58,640 bases of DNA from Deltaproteobacteria bacterium (GTDB lineage Bacteria > Myxococcota > UBA727 > VGSZ01), in the NCBI GenBank assembly GCA_020850995.1, contig JADZDP010000219.1, forward strand, positions 1 to 58,640, written 5' to 3'. Under the pieces are notes generated by a model. The model was given only the letters and a program-made list of their open reading frames with translations. It did no database searches and was not told the origin of the DNA. Of the stretch, positions 7,860 through 16,353 are shown one piece after another. Positions within the stretch are counted from its first letter, which is position 1; each line of letters opens with the position of its first letter. The translations under genes and the position numbers were made by a program.

Positions 7860-9539
7860 TCACTGGTCGTCGGGCGCGAGCCGCTCGGGCGGCAGCAGCC
7901 AGGGCAGCTCGTCGAACGCGATGATGCCCTCCTCGACGAGCGCCAGCGCGTGATCACGCATGGGCACCAATCCCGAGCGCAGCGCCTCGGTGCGCAGGTC
8001 GTCGAGCGGGATGTCGCGCGCGATGGCGCGACGCATCTGCGGGCCGGTGGGGAGGAACTCGACCACGGCGATGCGGCCGAGCGCGCCGAGCCCGCCGCAG
8101 CGCCCGCAGCCGCGTCCCCCGGAGAAGCGGAAGCCGGCGGGGACGCCGTGGGGGAACACCTCGGCCACCAGCTCGGCTTTTGGCTCGACCTCGGTGCGGC
8201 AGCCGGGGCAGATACGTTTTGCCAGGCGCTGCGCGATGACGGCGAACAGCTCGGACGCGATGGAGTTGCGATGCATGCCGAGGTCGCGCAGGCGCTGCAC
8301 GGCGTCGACGGCGTCGTTGCAGTGCAAGGTGGAGAGCACCAGGTGCCCGGTCTGCGAGGCGCGGATAGCCTCGAGCGCGGTCTCGGCGTCGCGGATCTCG
8401 CCCACCAGGATGACGTCGGGATCCTCGCGCACGAAGGAGCGCATGGCGGTGGCGAAGCTGAAGCCCAGCTCGGCGCGCGCTGCCACCTGCTGGATACCGT
8501 CGAGCGCGTACTCGATGGGATCCTCGACGGTGATGACCTTGCGCGTCTGATCGTGCGCCAGCACCTGCAGCGCGCCGTAGAGCGTGGTCGACTTGCCCGA
8601 GCCCGTGGGGCCCACCACCAACACCAGCCCGGCGGGGATGCGCAGCAGGCGTGCGTAGCGCTCCGCCAGATCGCGCGGGAAGCCGAGGTCCTCGATCTCG
8701 AGGAGCTTCTCGTGCTGCGGCAACAGGCGCACCACCGCGTGCTCGCCGTGCAGCGACGGCTGCGTCTGCACGCGCAGATCGAACACGCGTCCCTTGGCGC
8801 GCGCGGTGAATCGTCCGCCCTGCGGCAAGCGGTGCTCGGCGATGTCGAGCTCCGAGCTGACCTTGAGCACGTTGATGATGCCCGCGAGCTGCTGCTTGCC
8901 GAGCTGGTAGCGCGGCGCGTCGTGCAGATCGCCGTCGATACGAAAGCGCACACGCGCGCGCTCGCCGTAGATCTCGAGGTGCAGGTCGCTGGCGCGCTGC
9001 GCGATGGCGTCTACCAGCATGGCATCGAAGATGGCCACCAGCTCGGCGCTGAAGCGCTGCTGGTCGAGCAAGTCGGTGCCGCGTTGCTCGTCGGCGGGCT
9101 TGTCGAGCGGCTGCAACTGGCCGAGCTCGACGGCCGTGCGCAGGCGCGTCAGGTCGGTGGGCGTGACCACCACCAGCTCGATCGCGTGCGTGCCGAGCGC
9201 GCGCTCGATGGACAAGGCGTCGAGGGTGGGGTCAGCGGTGGCCACGAGCACCTTGCCGGCCTGGGTGCACAAGGGCAGCGCCTGCACGGTCTCGACGAAG
9301 CGGCGCGGCAAGACCGCGGCGATGGCGGGATCGATGCGCACGAAGAGGGCTTCGGCGTCGGCGAAGGCCTGCCCCCAGCGATCTGCCAACGCGCGGTAGA
9401 GCTCGCGCTCGTCGAGGAGGCGCCGCTCCACCAGCACGTCACCGATGCGCCGGCCTTGGCGCTTGGCGTCGGCGGCAGCGCTCTCGACGTCCTCGCGCTT
9501 GACGACACCATGGGCCACCACCACGTCGCCGACGCGCAT
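7860..9539 (-). CDS. GspE/PilB-type secretion ATPase
   Basis: 559 aa. The N-terminal region (about 1-160) resembles MshEN/GspE N-terminal domains with GDVLVERRLLDERELYRALA. The motor domain has Walker A GPTGSGKSTTLYGAL near residue 309, an Asp box (EDPIEYALDGI), Walker B (DPDVILVGEIRDAETA) and a His box (TGHLVLSTLHCND). A tetracysteine zinc site follows (CPGC then CGRC). This set defines the GspE/PulE/PilB class that drives type II secretion or type IV pilus assembly in the inner membrane. The ATG has AGGAGG just upstream. No other secretion gene is in the window, so its system cannot be assigned. It follows prmC by 29 bp and is probably cotranscribed. Confidence 0.92.
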   Translation of the reverse strand: MRVGDVVVAHGVVKREDVESAAADAKRQGRRIGDVLVERRLLDERELYRALADRWGQAFADAEALFVRIDPAIAAVLPRRFVETVQALPLCTQAGKVLVATADPTLDALSIERALGTHAIELVVVTPTDLTRLRTAVELGQLQPLDKPADEQRGTDLLDQQRFSAELVAIFDAMLVDAIAQRASDLHLEIYGERARVRFRIDGDLHDAPRYQLGKQQLAGIINVLKVSSELDIAEHRLPQGGRFTARAKGRVFDLRVQTQPSLHGEHAVVRLLPQHEKLLEIEDLGFPRDLAERYARLLRIPAGLVLVVGPTGSGKSTTLYGALQVLAHDQTRKVITVEDPIEYALDGIQQVAARAELGFSFATAMRSFVREDPDVILVGEIRDAETALEAIRASQTGHLVLSTLHCNDAVDAVQRLRDLGMHRNSIASELFAVIAQRLAKRICPGCRTEVEPKAELVAEVFPHGVPAGFRFSGGRGCGRCGGLGALGRIAVVEFLPTGPQMRRAIARDIPLDDLRTEALRSGLVPMRDHALALVEEGIIAFDELPWLLPPERLAPDDQ

Positions 9540-9568
9540 CCGTCCTCCTCGTCGTGCATGCGACCTTC

Positions 9569-10429
9569 TCAGGTCTTGCGCCAGCACGCCACTCGCGGGA
9601 GGCCTGCGAGATCAACCGAGACACGCGCGGCCTCGAAGCCCTCGTGGGGCAACCCGCACACCTGCTCGCCTTGGCCGGCGCCGATCTCGCACGCGAGGAA
9701 GCCGCCGGCCGCGAGCAGCGGGCGCGCCTCGACGAGCAGGCGGCGGTGGTGCCCGAGGCCATCGGCGCCCTCGCCGAACAAGGCCAGCGCGGGCTCGAAA
9801 TGAAGCTCGGGTGCCAACGCCGCGCGCTCCGCGTCTTTCACGTAGGGCGGGTTGGCGAGCACCGCCAGCACCTCGCGCAGCTCGACGCAGGGCGCGAGCA
9901 AGTCGCCCGTGCGCACGTCGACGCGATCGGCCACGCCGTGGCGCTCGGCGTTTCGTGCGGCCACGACGCAGGCCGCGCCCGAGAGGTCCGTGGCGACGGC
10001 GCGCAGGCCGGGGCGCTCGTGCAACACGGCGATGGCCACGCAGCCCGTGCCGGTGCACGCGTCGACGATGGTCCCGGCGGCGTCGGGAGCGATGCCCGCC
10101 AGCGCCAGCTCGACGAGGTGCTCGGTCTCCGGGCGCGGCACCAGCACGTCGGGAGTCACCTCGAAGGCGAGGCCCCATAGCTCGCGGGTACCCACCAGGT
10201 AGGCCACCGGCTCACGCTTCCCTCGCCGCGCCACCAAGGCGCGCGCGCGCGCCAGCTCGTCGTCATCGAGGGGCCGATCGAGATCGAGGTAGAGGTCGAG
10301 GCGGCGCACGCCGAGCGCGTGCGCGATCAGGATCTCGGCGTCGGTGCGCGCGCTCTCGACGCCGCGCGCCGCCAGCCACGGCGTGGTAGCCGCGAGCAGC
10401 GCACGGACGGTGCGAGGCTTGTCGCTCAC
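9569..10429 (-). CDS. prmC: Release factor glutamine N5-methyltransferase
   Basis: 286 aa, normal length. PrmC methylates the glutamine of the GGQ motif in peptide chain release factors RF1 and RF2. The N-terminal helical domain (about 1-75, with ARTDAEILIAHALG) is followed by an S-adenosylmethionine-binding Rossmann fold (VDACTGTGCVAIAV) and the catalytic NPPY motif (LANPPYVKDAE). The block VLVPRPETEHLVE before the Rossmann fold is also diagnostic. The gene usually follows prfA; here it precedes a secretion ATPase gene instead. It is divergent from the small lipoprotein gene at 10487. Confidence 0.93.
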   Translation of the reverse strand: MSDKPRTVRALLAATTPWLAARGVESARTDAEILIAHALGVRRLDLYLDLDRPLDDDELARARALVARRGKREPVAYLVGTRELWGLAFEVTPDVLVPRPETEHLVELALAGIAPDAAGTIVDACTGTGCVAIAVLHERPGLRAVATDLSGAACVVAARNAERHGVADRVDVRTGDLLAPCVELREVLAVLANPPYVKDAERAALAPELHFEPALALFGEGADGLGHHRRLLVEARPLLAAGGFLACEIGAGQGEQVCGLPHEGFEAARVSVDLAGLPRVACWRKT

Positions 10430-10486
10430 CGCGCTCGCGTGGAACGATGGCGCGCGGCTGTCAACGCCGCCGACGGGAGGCGACCG

Positions 10487-11092
10487 ATGCGCGCGCTCTG
10501 CTGCTTGCTTGCGTCGCTCGCGCTGGGGTTACCGGGCTGCCCGCGCTCGACGAGCGACGCCCCGCCCACGCCCTTCGCCGACGACTTCAACCGCGACGTG
10601 CTCGGCGTGCGCTACCGCGCCGCCGGCTCGTGGCGCGTGGTCGACGGCGCGCTCGCGAGCGTTGGCGATCACAACCAGCCGCTCTGGCTCGAGGTCCCGC
10701 TCGCCAGGAACGTGCGCGTCGAATTCACCGCCTGGTCGCGCTCGTCGGCGGTGGACACCAAGGTCGAGATCTTCGGCGACGGCCTGCGCCACGAGTCGGG
10801 GTACATCGTCATCCTCGGCGGCTGGCAGAACACCATCAGCACCATCGCGCGCCTCGACGAGCACGAGCCCCGGCGCGTGGAGCTGCGCAAGAAGTGGGAG
10901 GTGGGCAGGCGCTACCGGTGGACGGTCCAGCGCACCGACGGCGCGACGCTGGAGCTGTTCATCGACGGCGAGCGCGTGCTCGCCTACCAGGACCAGGCGC
11001 CGCTGTACGGGCCGAGCAACAACCGCCTCGCGTTCACGTCGTGGGAGAGCGAGGTCTCCTACGACGACCTCGTCATCACGCCCTTGCCCTGA
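10487..11092 (+). CDS. Lipoprotein with a DUF1080/LamG-like jelly-roll domain
   Basis: 201 aa. The signal peptide ends at LPGC (Cys18), indicating a lipoprotein. The mature part starts FADDFNRDVLG and continues WRVVDGALAS, then ends with SWESEVSYDDLVITPLP. This layout (opening Asp-Asp-Phe, a central weak-hydrolase-like core, a final strand stating Tyr-Asp-Asp) is typical of concanavalin-like jelly rolls related to DUF1080 (3-keto-disaccharide hydrolase-like). The ATG at 10487 has GGGAGG six bases upstream; earlier in-frame starts would add a non-signal-like extension. It may bind or degrade a glycan, but no catalytic residue can be asserted. Confidence 0.8.
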   Translation: MRALCCLLASLALGLPGCPRSTSDAPPTPFADDFNRDVLGVRYRAAGSWRVVDGALASVGDHNQPLWLEVPLARNVRVEFTAWSRSSAVDTKVEIFGDGLRHESGYIVILGGWQNTISTIARLDEHEPRRVELRKKWEVGRRYRWTVQRTDGATLELFIDGERVLAYQDQAPLYGPSNNRLAFTSWESEVSYDDLVITPLP

Positions 11093-11101
11093 GGCAGCCG
11101 C

Positions 11102-11269
11102 TCACGAGGGCGGGATGGTCGCGTTGCCGAACACCGCCTCCACGAAGGCATCGACGTCGGCGTCGGCGGGCAAGGGTTGTTCGTGCAGCTCTTCCTCGGG
11201 GCGGTCGAACAGGCGCAAGGCCTCGGCGAACAGCTCACGGTCGGTCTTGGTGGGCTTCTTCACGCTCAT
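11102..11269 (-). CDS. Small hypothetical protein, 55 aa
   Basis: A 55-codon reading frame starting MSVKKPTKTDRELFAEALRL and rich in acidic residues (PEEELHE, DADVDAFVEAVF). The ATG at 11269 has a strong GGAGGGAGC ribosome-binding site a few bases upstream, third positions are strongly G/C biased like the neighbours, and the frame fills the gap between a convergent lipoprotein gene and the large VWA gene. There is no signal peptide or membrane segment; it is probably an alpha-helical cytoplasmic protein. Not recognised as any family. It may be the last gene of the transcript from 14580. Confidence 0.65.
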   Translation of the reverse strand: MSVKKPTKTDRELFAEALRLFDRPEEELHEQPLPADADVDAFVEAVFGNATIPPS

Positions 11270-11348
11270 GGCTCCCTCCGCCGCCAGCGTGCGCCGGCAG
11301 GAGCCACGACGCCAGTTTTCGGTCGTGCGACGAAAGAGCGCCGACCAG

Positions 11349-11378
11349 GGGGAGGGTTCGGAGACAGCCCCTCTCCGA
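11349..11378. terminator. Hairpin after the VWA gene; copy of a 27-bp repeat
   Basis: TCGGAGA (11358-11364) pairs with TCTCCGA (11372-11378) around the loop CAGCCCC, five bases past the stop of the minus-strand gene ending at 11383. There is no T run, so termination is uncertain. Bases 11349-11375 match 58590-58616 at 22 of 27 positions, which suggests a dispersed repeat. The remaining bases between 11270 and 11382 show nothing else. Confidence 0.45.
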
Positions 11379-11382
11379 CCAC

Positions 11383-14300
11383 TCAGGGATAACAGGCCGT
11401 GCCGTAGCTGACCTCGATGCGGCTGCCGCGCGGCGGCACCGACGCCCCGTTGAACACCACCGAGTTGGTCTCAGGGTCGAAGAACCACCCGTTGGCGGCG
11501 CCCTCGCTGGTCTCGGTCTGCGGCGCGCAGGTGCCCGACGAGGCCGGGTTGCGCACGCACACGGCGATGGCGCCGGGCTGCGCGGCGCGGGAGAGGAAGA
11601 ACTCCACGCGCAGGCCCATGGAGTCGAGGCCGAGCTGCGACATCATGGCGGTCCAATCGCTGGTGCAGATGGATTGGAAGCGACCGTTCATCTCGTCGAC
11701 GACGGCGTGGTAGCGGTCGTCTTGCAGTTGCACGCTGGAGCCGTCGGAGGCCGTATAGGTGCACCCTTCGGGCGGCGCGGCGATGGCGCTCACCGCCACC
11801 AGTCCCTCGTTCCGGAAGCCCTTCACGTTCTTGAAGAAGTCGATGTACTGGTTGACGCCGCCCTTGCTTTGCTCGGGCTCGTCCTCGACGAAGATGATGT
11901 GCAGCTTGGCGTCGTCGCGCAAGAAGCCACCGTTGGCGTTGGCGTCGTCGATGAGCGGCGGCGACAGGAACTTCATCGCCGCGCGCAGGCCGCCCTCGGC
12001 GCTGTCCGAGGTGGGCCGATCGGGGTTGACGTTGCCGGTGTCGGAGACGTGCACGTTGCAGTCGAAGGTCGACTCGGGTGCGCCGGTGCTCGGCGTGATG
12101 TAGTGGCCGTTCGACGGCGTGCAGGCCGTGTACCAGCCGGCCATCTCATGATCGTCACAGCTGTTGGCGGAGTCGCCGGCCGTGCACAGGCCCATGATGC
12201 ACTGCCCGCCCGCGCCGCAGTCGGCGTCGACGCTGCAGGTGGGTGGCGCGGCCATGCAGCTCTCATCGGCCCACAGCGTGGTGGTGACGGCGATGTGGTA
12301 GTCGGCGCCCGACACACCCGAGAGCGTGAAGAAGTGCGGGAAGTTGGCGGCGAGCTGGTCCTGGAACGAGCTCATGGAGCCGGAGTCGTCGACCACCCAC
12401 AAGACGTCGACCTTCGGATCGTTGAACTGATCGAAGACGTCGGTCTGGAAGGTGTCGGTGGTGCCCTCGCCGAAGAGCGGGATCGTCACCGGTGGGCCGG
12501 CGTTGCCGTCGGGGAGCTGCGTGGGCACGACGAGGTTCGCGCTCTCGATGTTCTGTTCGCGCGCGTAGTAGCGCACGTCGATGCTCATGCTCATGCCGGG
12601 GTTGATGGTGTAGGGCCACGCACCCGTCGGGTTGTTGGTACCCATGACGCGGAAACGCTCGGGCGCCTCGGTGGGGTCGATGACGGGCGCGAGCACGCGC
12701 AGGCCGTCGCCACCGTTGTTGTAGAGCGTGGTGCGCATGGTGGGCGAGCCGCAGTCGAGCGTCACCAGGCCGAAGTCGAGCTCGGGGGGGATGACGTCGA
12801 CGTCGGGCTCCACGGGCGTGCCCGAGAAGCCCACGGAGAACACGCCGGGATCCTGGTTCGACTCGCTCACGTCGGTGCGCGTGTCGTCGGTGACGAACAC
12901 GACGCCGTTGCACTTCTCGTTGGGGCCGTTGAGCGCCCCGCCGCAGATGAGCGCGCGCTCCACCGTGCTCGCGTCTGCCGACGGTACCGTCCCCGAGTAG
13001 CTGCCGAACGAGAAGGAGATGGGGCTCGCGTTCTCGATGGTGTGCGTCGGCGCGAACACCGCGAAGAAGGTCTTGGTGATGCCCGGCGAGACGCTGAAGG
13101 CGGCGGCGGGGATGGCGGCGCTGCCATCCTCGTTGTCGAGCCGGAACTCGTTCAGGGCCGTGTTGTCGGGGTCGTCGTAGCTGAGCGACGAGACGTGGCA
13201 GTCGGCGTTGCCGATGTTCTCGAGGGTCACCGGCAGCCGCTTCTCCGTGTGCACCGAGGTGCGGCCGAATTCCACCAAGCCATGACGGCCGGTGGTGACG
13301 CCGAAACCGAAGCTGGGCGTGTAGATGGGCTCCAGCTGGAGCTGGCAGTAGGGCGCGCCGCCACCGTTGGCCTCGAGGTTCACCACCTGGCTCGGCTCGA
13401 CCTCGTCGCTGACGGTGACGGTGACGGTGGCGCGATCGACCACGGGCACGTCGCGCACCGGCGAGGTGTAGCTGACGTCGAGCGTGAGGTTGGTGGGCGC
13501 CGCGTCGGCGCCCGCGGGGTCGCCGTCGCAGCCGACGGTGCCGCGCAGCACCACCGGGTAGCTCGCTGGCAGCTCACCGGCCGGGAAGGCGAAGCCGGCG
13601 TCGCCCGGCGTCGGACCGGCGATGCCCTCGATGCTGCAGCCGCACTGGCCGACGGACTGGACGATGATCTGCCGCGTCTGCACGGTGCCCGATGCCACGG
13701 CGTTGAAATTGAGCGTCTCGGGCACCACGTTGATGCGGCACGCCGGCGGGATGACGCCGTCGCCGAGCAGCAAGAGGTCGTACTGCGCCGCGAAGGGCGC
13801 CGCGGTGGTGATGGCGATGTCGCCGGCGCGGGTGTCGCGATAGGGGCCCGCCTGCTGTGGCGTGAAGCTCAGGTCGAGCACGACGGTGTCGTTCTCGTTC
13901 AAGGTGCGGCCGACGGCGTCGCCGCCTTGCGCCGTGAAGGTGAACGCCTGATCGGGGTTCTGCGCAAACACCATGGTCGCGATGGTGACGGGCTTGACGC
14001 CGCAGTTGCGCAGCGTGACGGTGGCCGGCTGCGTCACGCTCACGGGCACCTCGCCGAAGTCGATGATGCCGCCGGGCTCTGCGCACAGGCGCCCGTCGGT
14101 GCCGCGGCCCACGAGCTCCACCGCCGCCACGGGCTCGTCATCCGCATTGCTGCCGACCTGCAAGAACAGCGACGCCGGCCCGCCGGCCAGCGGTGAGAAG
14201 GTCACGGTCACCTCGATGCTCTCGCCGGCGCGCGCGGTCTCGCCGACCACGGAGGTGAAGGTGAAGGGAGCGGCTGCGAAGATACACGGCGCCGTGCGCG

Positions 14301-14580
14301 CCGCAGCGAGGTCGCTGGCCGCGACCACGCACATGCTCTCGATCTCGAGCACCCCGGTGCCGGCGTTCTTCACCGTCAGGGTGCGCGGGCGCTGCTGCCC
14401 ACTGTCGGCGTCGCCGAAATCCACGCGCAACCATGGGTCGGCCTGCAGGTGGCTCGCGCCGGTGTCGTCGAGGATCTCGATCTGCGGCGTGGGCAGGCTC
14501 TGCAGCGGATCGAGGCAATCGCAATCGGCCAGCGCAACGATGGCGAAGGACACGGCGAGGGCGAGGCGGAGTGAGCGCAT
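11383..14580 (-). CDS. Surface protein with choice-of-anchor domains and a VWA domain
   Basis: 1065 aa. The ATG at 14580 gives a hydrophobic signal ending ALADCDC; a lipoprotein is likely but Asp before the Cys is unusual. About the first 650 residues hold at least four immunoglobulin-like repeats of the choice-of-anchor D/ASH type, each with a strand such as IDFGEVPV or LDFGLVTLDCG followed by TVTLRNCG or RTTLYNNGG. A von Willebrand A-like domain follows near residue 730 with the metal-site motif DDSGSM and a Cys-rich insert (CSVDADCGAGGQC). The C-terminus has a GSRIEVSYGTACYP ending. Such proteins usually sit on the outer membrane and mediate adhesion. Divergent from the M23 peptidase gene. 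Confidence 0.85.
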   Translation of the reverse strand: MRSLRLALAVSFAIVALADCDCLDPLQSLPTPQIEILDDTGASHLQADPWLRVDFGDADSGQQRPRTLTVKNAGTGVLEIESMCVVAASDLAAARTAPCIFAAAPFTFTSVVGETARAGESIEVTVTFSPLAGGPASLFLQVGSNADDEPVAAVELVGRGTDGRLCAEPGGIIDFGEVPVSVTQPATVTLRNCGVKPVTIATMVFAQNPDQAFTFTAQGGDAVGRTLNENDTVVLDLSFTPQQAGPYRDTRAGDIAITTAAPFAAQYDLLLLGDGVIPPACRINVVPETLNFNAVASGTVQTRQIIVQSVGQCGCSIEGIAGPTPGDAGFAFPAGELPASYPVVLRGTVGCDGDPAGADAAPTNLTLDVSYTSPVRDVPVVDRATVTVTVSDEVEPSQVVNLEANGGGAPYCQLQLEPIYTPSFGFGVTTGRHGLVEFGRTSVHTEKRLPVTLENIGNADCHVSSLSYDDPDNTALNEFRLDNEDGSAAIPAAAFSVSPGITKTFFAVFAPTHTIENASPISFSFGSYSGTVPSADASTVERALICGGALNGPNEKCNGVVFVTDDTRTDVSESNQDPGVFSVGFSGTPVEPDVDVIPPELDFGLVTLDCGSPTMRTTLYNNGGDGLRVLAPVIDPTEAPERFRVMGTNNPTGAWPYTINPGMSMSIDVRYYAREQNIESANLVVPTQLPDGNAGPPVTIPLFGEGTTDTFQTDVFDQFNDPKVDVLWVVDDSGSMSSFQDQLAANFPHFFTLSGVSGADYHIAVTTTLWADESCMAAPPTCSVDADCGAGGQCIMGLCTAGDSANSCDDHEMAGWYTACTPSNGHYITPSTGAPESTFDCNVHVSDTGNVNPDRPTSDSAEGGLRAAMKFLSPPLIDDANANGGFLRDDAKLHIIFVEDEPEQSKGGVNQYIDFFKNVKGFRNEGLVAVSAIAAPPEGCTYTASDGSSVQLQDDRYHAVVDEMNGRFQSICTSDWTAMMSQLGLDSMGLRVEFFLSRAAQPGAIAVCVRNPASSGTCAPQTETSEGAANGWFFDPETNSVVFNGASVPPRGSRIEVSYGTACYP

Positions 14581-14688
14581 GTGCAACCCCGTTTCCAAGA
14601 GTGCGCGTCATCGCAAGAACGAACGCGTCGGTCAAAGGGGCGATGGCGTCAGCGCGCGTTTTTTCGTCGTGGACGTGCGCCTTCCTCC

Positions 14689-14700
14689 CGACAATTGTCG
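14689..14700. promoter_or_regulatory. Palindrome CGACAATTGTCG in a divergent gap
   Basis: A perfect 12-bp AT-centred palindrome lies in the 249-bp gap between the divergent VWA and M23 peptidase genes. AT-centred palindromes are rare in this GC-rich DNA, so it may be an operator. No regulator is suggested by the context. Confidence 0.35.
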
Positions 14701-14792
14701 CCCGCATGTCGCACTGCGTCGCACCTGTTCGCACCGTTCCCTACGAAGGCGCGTCCCAGGCAAGTACCTGCCACCGGTCGTCCGTCCAGAGC

Positions 14793-14822
14793 TTGGCGAC
14801 GTGCGCGCGCAGCCAATACCCT
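14793..14822 (+). promoter_or_regulatory. Candidate promoter giving a leaderless M23 transcript
   Basis: TTGGCG at 14793-14798 and TACCCT at 14817-14822 are separated by 18 bp. The GTG start at 14830 is seven bases past the -10, so transcription would begin at or next to the start codon. The absence of a Shine-Dalgarno sequence agrees with this. Confidence 0.4.
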
Positions 14823-14829
14823 AGTCGAC

Positions 14830-15843
14830 GTGCGCGCTCTCGCTTGCTCGGCGCTGCTCCCCTGTGCTCTCGCCGCCATCGCCGGCTGCGCGAGCGATCG
14901 TGTGCTGTGGGACGACGCCGAGGCCAACTCCGCAGCGCCGATCAGCGCGACGCGCCCCGGGCACGCTGCGCGTCCGCTGGCTGACGCGGGTCCTTCCGCG
15001 GGATTGCGCATCGATCGCGCGCTGCGCGAGTTCATCTCCACGCGCGTCGAGGCCAAGCGCCACCCCAAGACCAGCCGGGTGTGGGGCCAGGCGTGGGACC
15101 AAGTGATCGGCGAGGTCAGCGAGGCGTGCCAGACCGCGCCGCGCGCCAGCGACCTCGGCGCCTTCGTGCGCGCGCGCGCCACGCTCGAGATCGAGCTCGA
15201 CGCCGATCGGCGCCGCGCGGTGATCCTGCCCGATGACCTCGAGCGGCGCCTCACGGCGGCCCTCAAGGCCGTCGACGAGAGCGTGGGCGAGCTGCGCCTG
15301 GCGAACGCGCCGGGCACCATGGCGCCGGTGCCGCGCCTCGACGGCGAGCTGGTGCTGCGCGCGCCGCTCTCGCCCATGATCGTGTCATCGCCCTTCGGCG
15401 TGCGCGCCGATCCCTTCTCGGGTCAGCGGCGCTTCCACGCCGGCGCCGACTTCGACGCGCCCGAGGGCAGCAACGTGTATGCCGCGGCCTCCGGTCTGGT
15501 GGTCTACGCTGGCACCCAAGGCGGCTACGGCAAGCAGGTCATTGTCGACCATGGTGACGGCGTGCGCACGCACTACTCGCACCTGGTCGAGATCTTCGTG
15601 CAGCCGATGCAGGCGCTCGAGGAGGGCGAACCGGTGGGCGCGGTGGGCTCCACCGGGCGCAGCACCGGTCCGCACCTGCACTTCGCGGTCACCAACTTCG
15701 ACGGCGAGTTCCTCGATCCCATCGCGCTGCTCGACGTGCCCTACACCACCATCGCCGAGCAGGTGAAGAGCGGCGGCAAGTCGCGCCACGCGCTCACCGT
15801 CAGGAAGCGCGGTGACACCGTGGAGATCCTGAGCGCCAAGTAG
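14830..15843 (+). CDS. M23-family metallopeptidase lipoprotein
   Basis: 337 aa. The GTG at 14830 opens a lipoprotein signal peptide with lipobox AIAGC (Cys20). The C-terminal third is an M23/LytM zinc peptidase: SSPFGVRADPF, then HAGADFD (zinc His and Asp), GLVVYAGTQGGYGKQVIVDH, and HLHFA with the catalytic and zinc histidines. All expected metal ligands are present, so it should be active on peptidoglycan cross-links, or activate amidases, in the periplasm. The region between Cys20 and the peptidase domain has no recognised family. It converges with the DUF2505 gene six bases away. Confidence 0.9.
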   Translation: MRALACSALLPCALAAIAGCASDRVLWDDAEANSAAPISATRPGHAARPLADAGPSAGLRIDRALREFISTRVEAKRHPKTSRVWGQAWDQVIGEVSEACQTAPRASDLGAFVRARATLEIELDADRRRAVILPDDLERRLTAALKAVDESVGELRLANAPGTMAPVPRLDGELVLRAPLSPMIVSSPFGVRADPFSGQRRFHAGADFDAPEGSNVYAAASGLVVYAGTQGGYGKQVIVDHGDGVRTHYSHLVEIFVQPMQALEEGEPVGAVGSTGRSTGPHLHFAVTNFDGEFLDPIALLDVPYTTIAEQVKSGGKSRHALTVRKRGDTVEILSAK

Positions 15844-15849
15844 CGCGCG

Positions 15850-16353
15850 CTACGTCGCATGCTCGTCGAGCCAGCGCTGCAGGAACTCGCCCATGCGGCG
15901 GTAGCCGCGCTCGGACTCTGCGACGACGAAGCGCTCGACGATGACTCCGAGCCCCAGTGGCGCGTTGATGCGGAGCTCGGCGTCGATGGTGCGCCGCACG
16001 CCGTCGCCGTCGGCGAGGAAGCGGATGAGGCCCGTCATGTGCACGCGGTCGTTGGCCGGACTCTCGACGTGAAAATGGAGCTCGTGTGCGAGCGGCCGGT
16101 AGCGCTGCACCTCGTCCCAGGTGACCGCCGCGCGACCCACCAGCCGATCGATGGGGGGCGGGATGCGCGCCGACGGGGTCATGCGCACGCGGCGCACCCT
16201 GGTGCCGTCGGGCTCGACGCGCTCCTCCACGAGCTTGCGCGACTTGAGGCCCGACACCGCAGCGACGGCGTCGTTGAAGTCCTCGCTGAAGTACGTCGCA
16301 CAGAAGCGCTCGAGCGAAACCCGCGCGAAGCGTTGATCGACGTGGAGCTTCAT
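15850..16353 (-). CDS. DUF2505 (START/polyketide cyclase-like) protein
   Basis: 167 aa without a signal peptide. The sequence alternates charged strands and one long C-terminal helix (RRMGEFLQRWLDEH), as in DUF2505 and other START-like folds that enclose a hydrophobic ligand; the block RPLAHELHFHVESP matches the family's central strand pair. The ATG overlaps the stop of cinA (ATGA), so the two are translationally coupled. The ligand and function are unknown; family assignment is by overall pattern and moderately sure. Confidence 0.7.
   Translation of the reverse strand: MKLHVDQRFARVSLERFCATYFSEDFNDAVAAVSGLKSRKLVEERVEPDGTRVRRVRMTPSARIPPPIDRLVGRAAVTWDEVQRYRPLAHELHFHVESPANDRVHMTGLIRFLADGDGVRRTIDAELRINAPLGLGVIVERFVVAESERGYRRMGEFLQRWLDEHAT

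Noticed and set aside
7950..9803. 617-codon plus-strand frame
   Set aside because: Antisense to the GspE-type ATPase gene; no domain is recognisable, and the ATPase frame carries all expected motifs.
10447..14196. 1249-codon plus-strand frame
   Set aside because: Antisense to the VWA protein gene and overlaps the small lipoprotein; the composition is His/Arg/Val-rich and lacks any motif.
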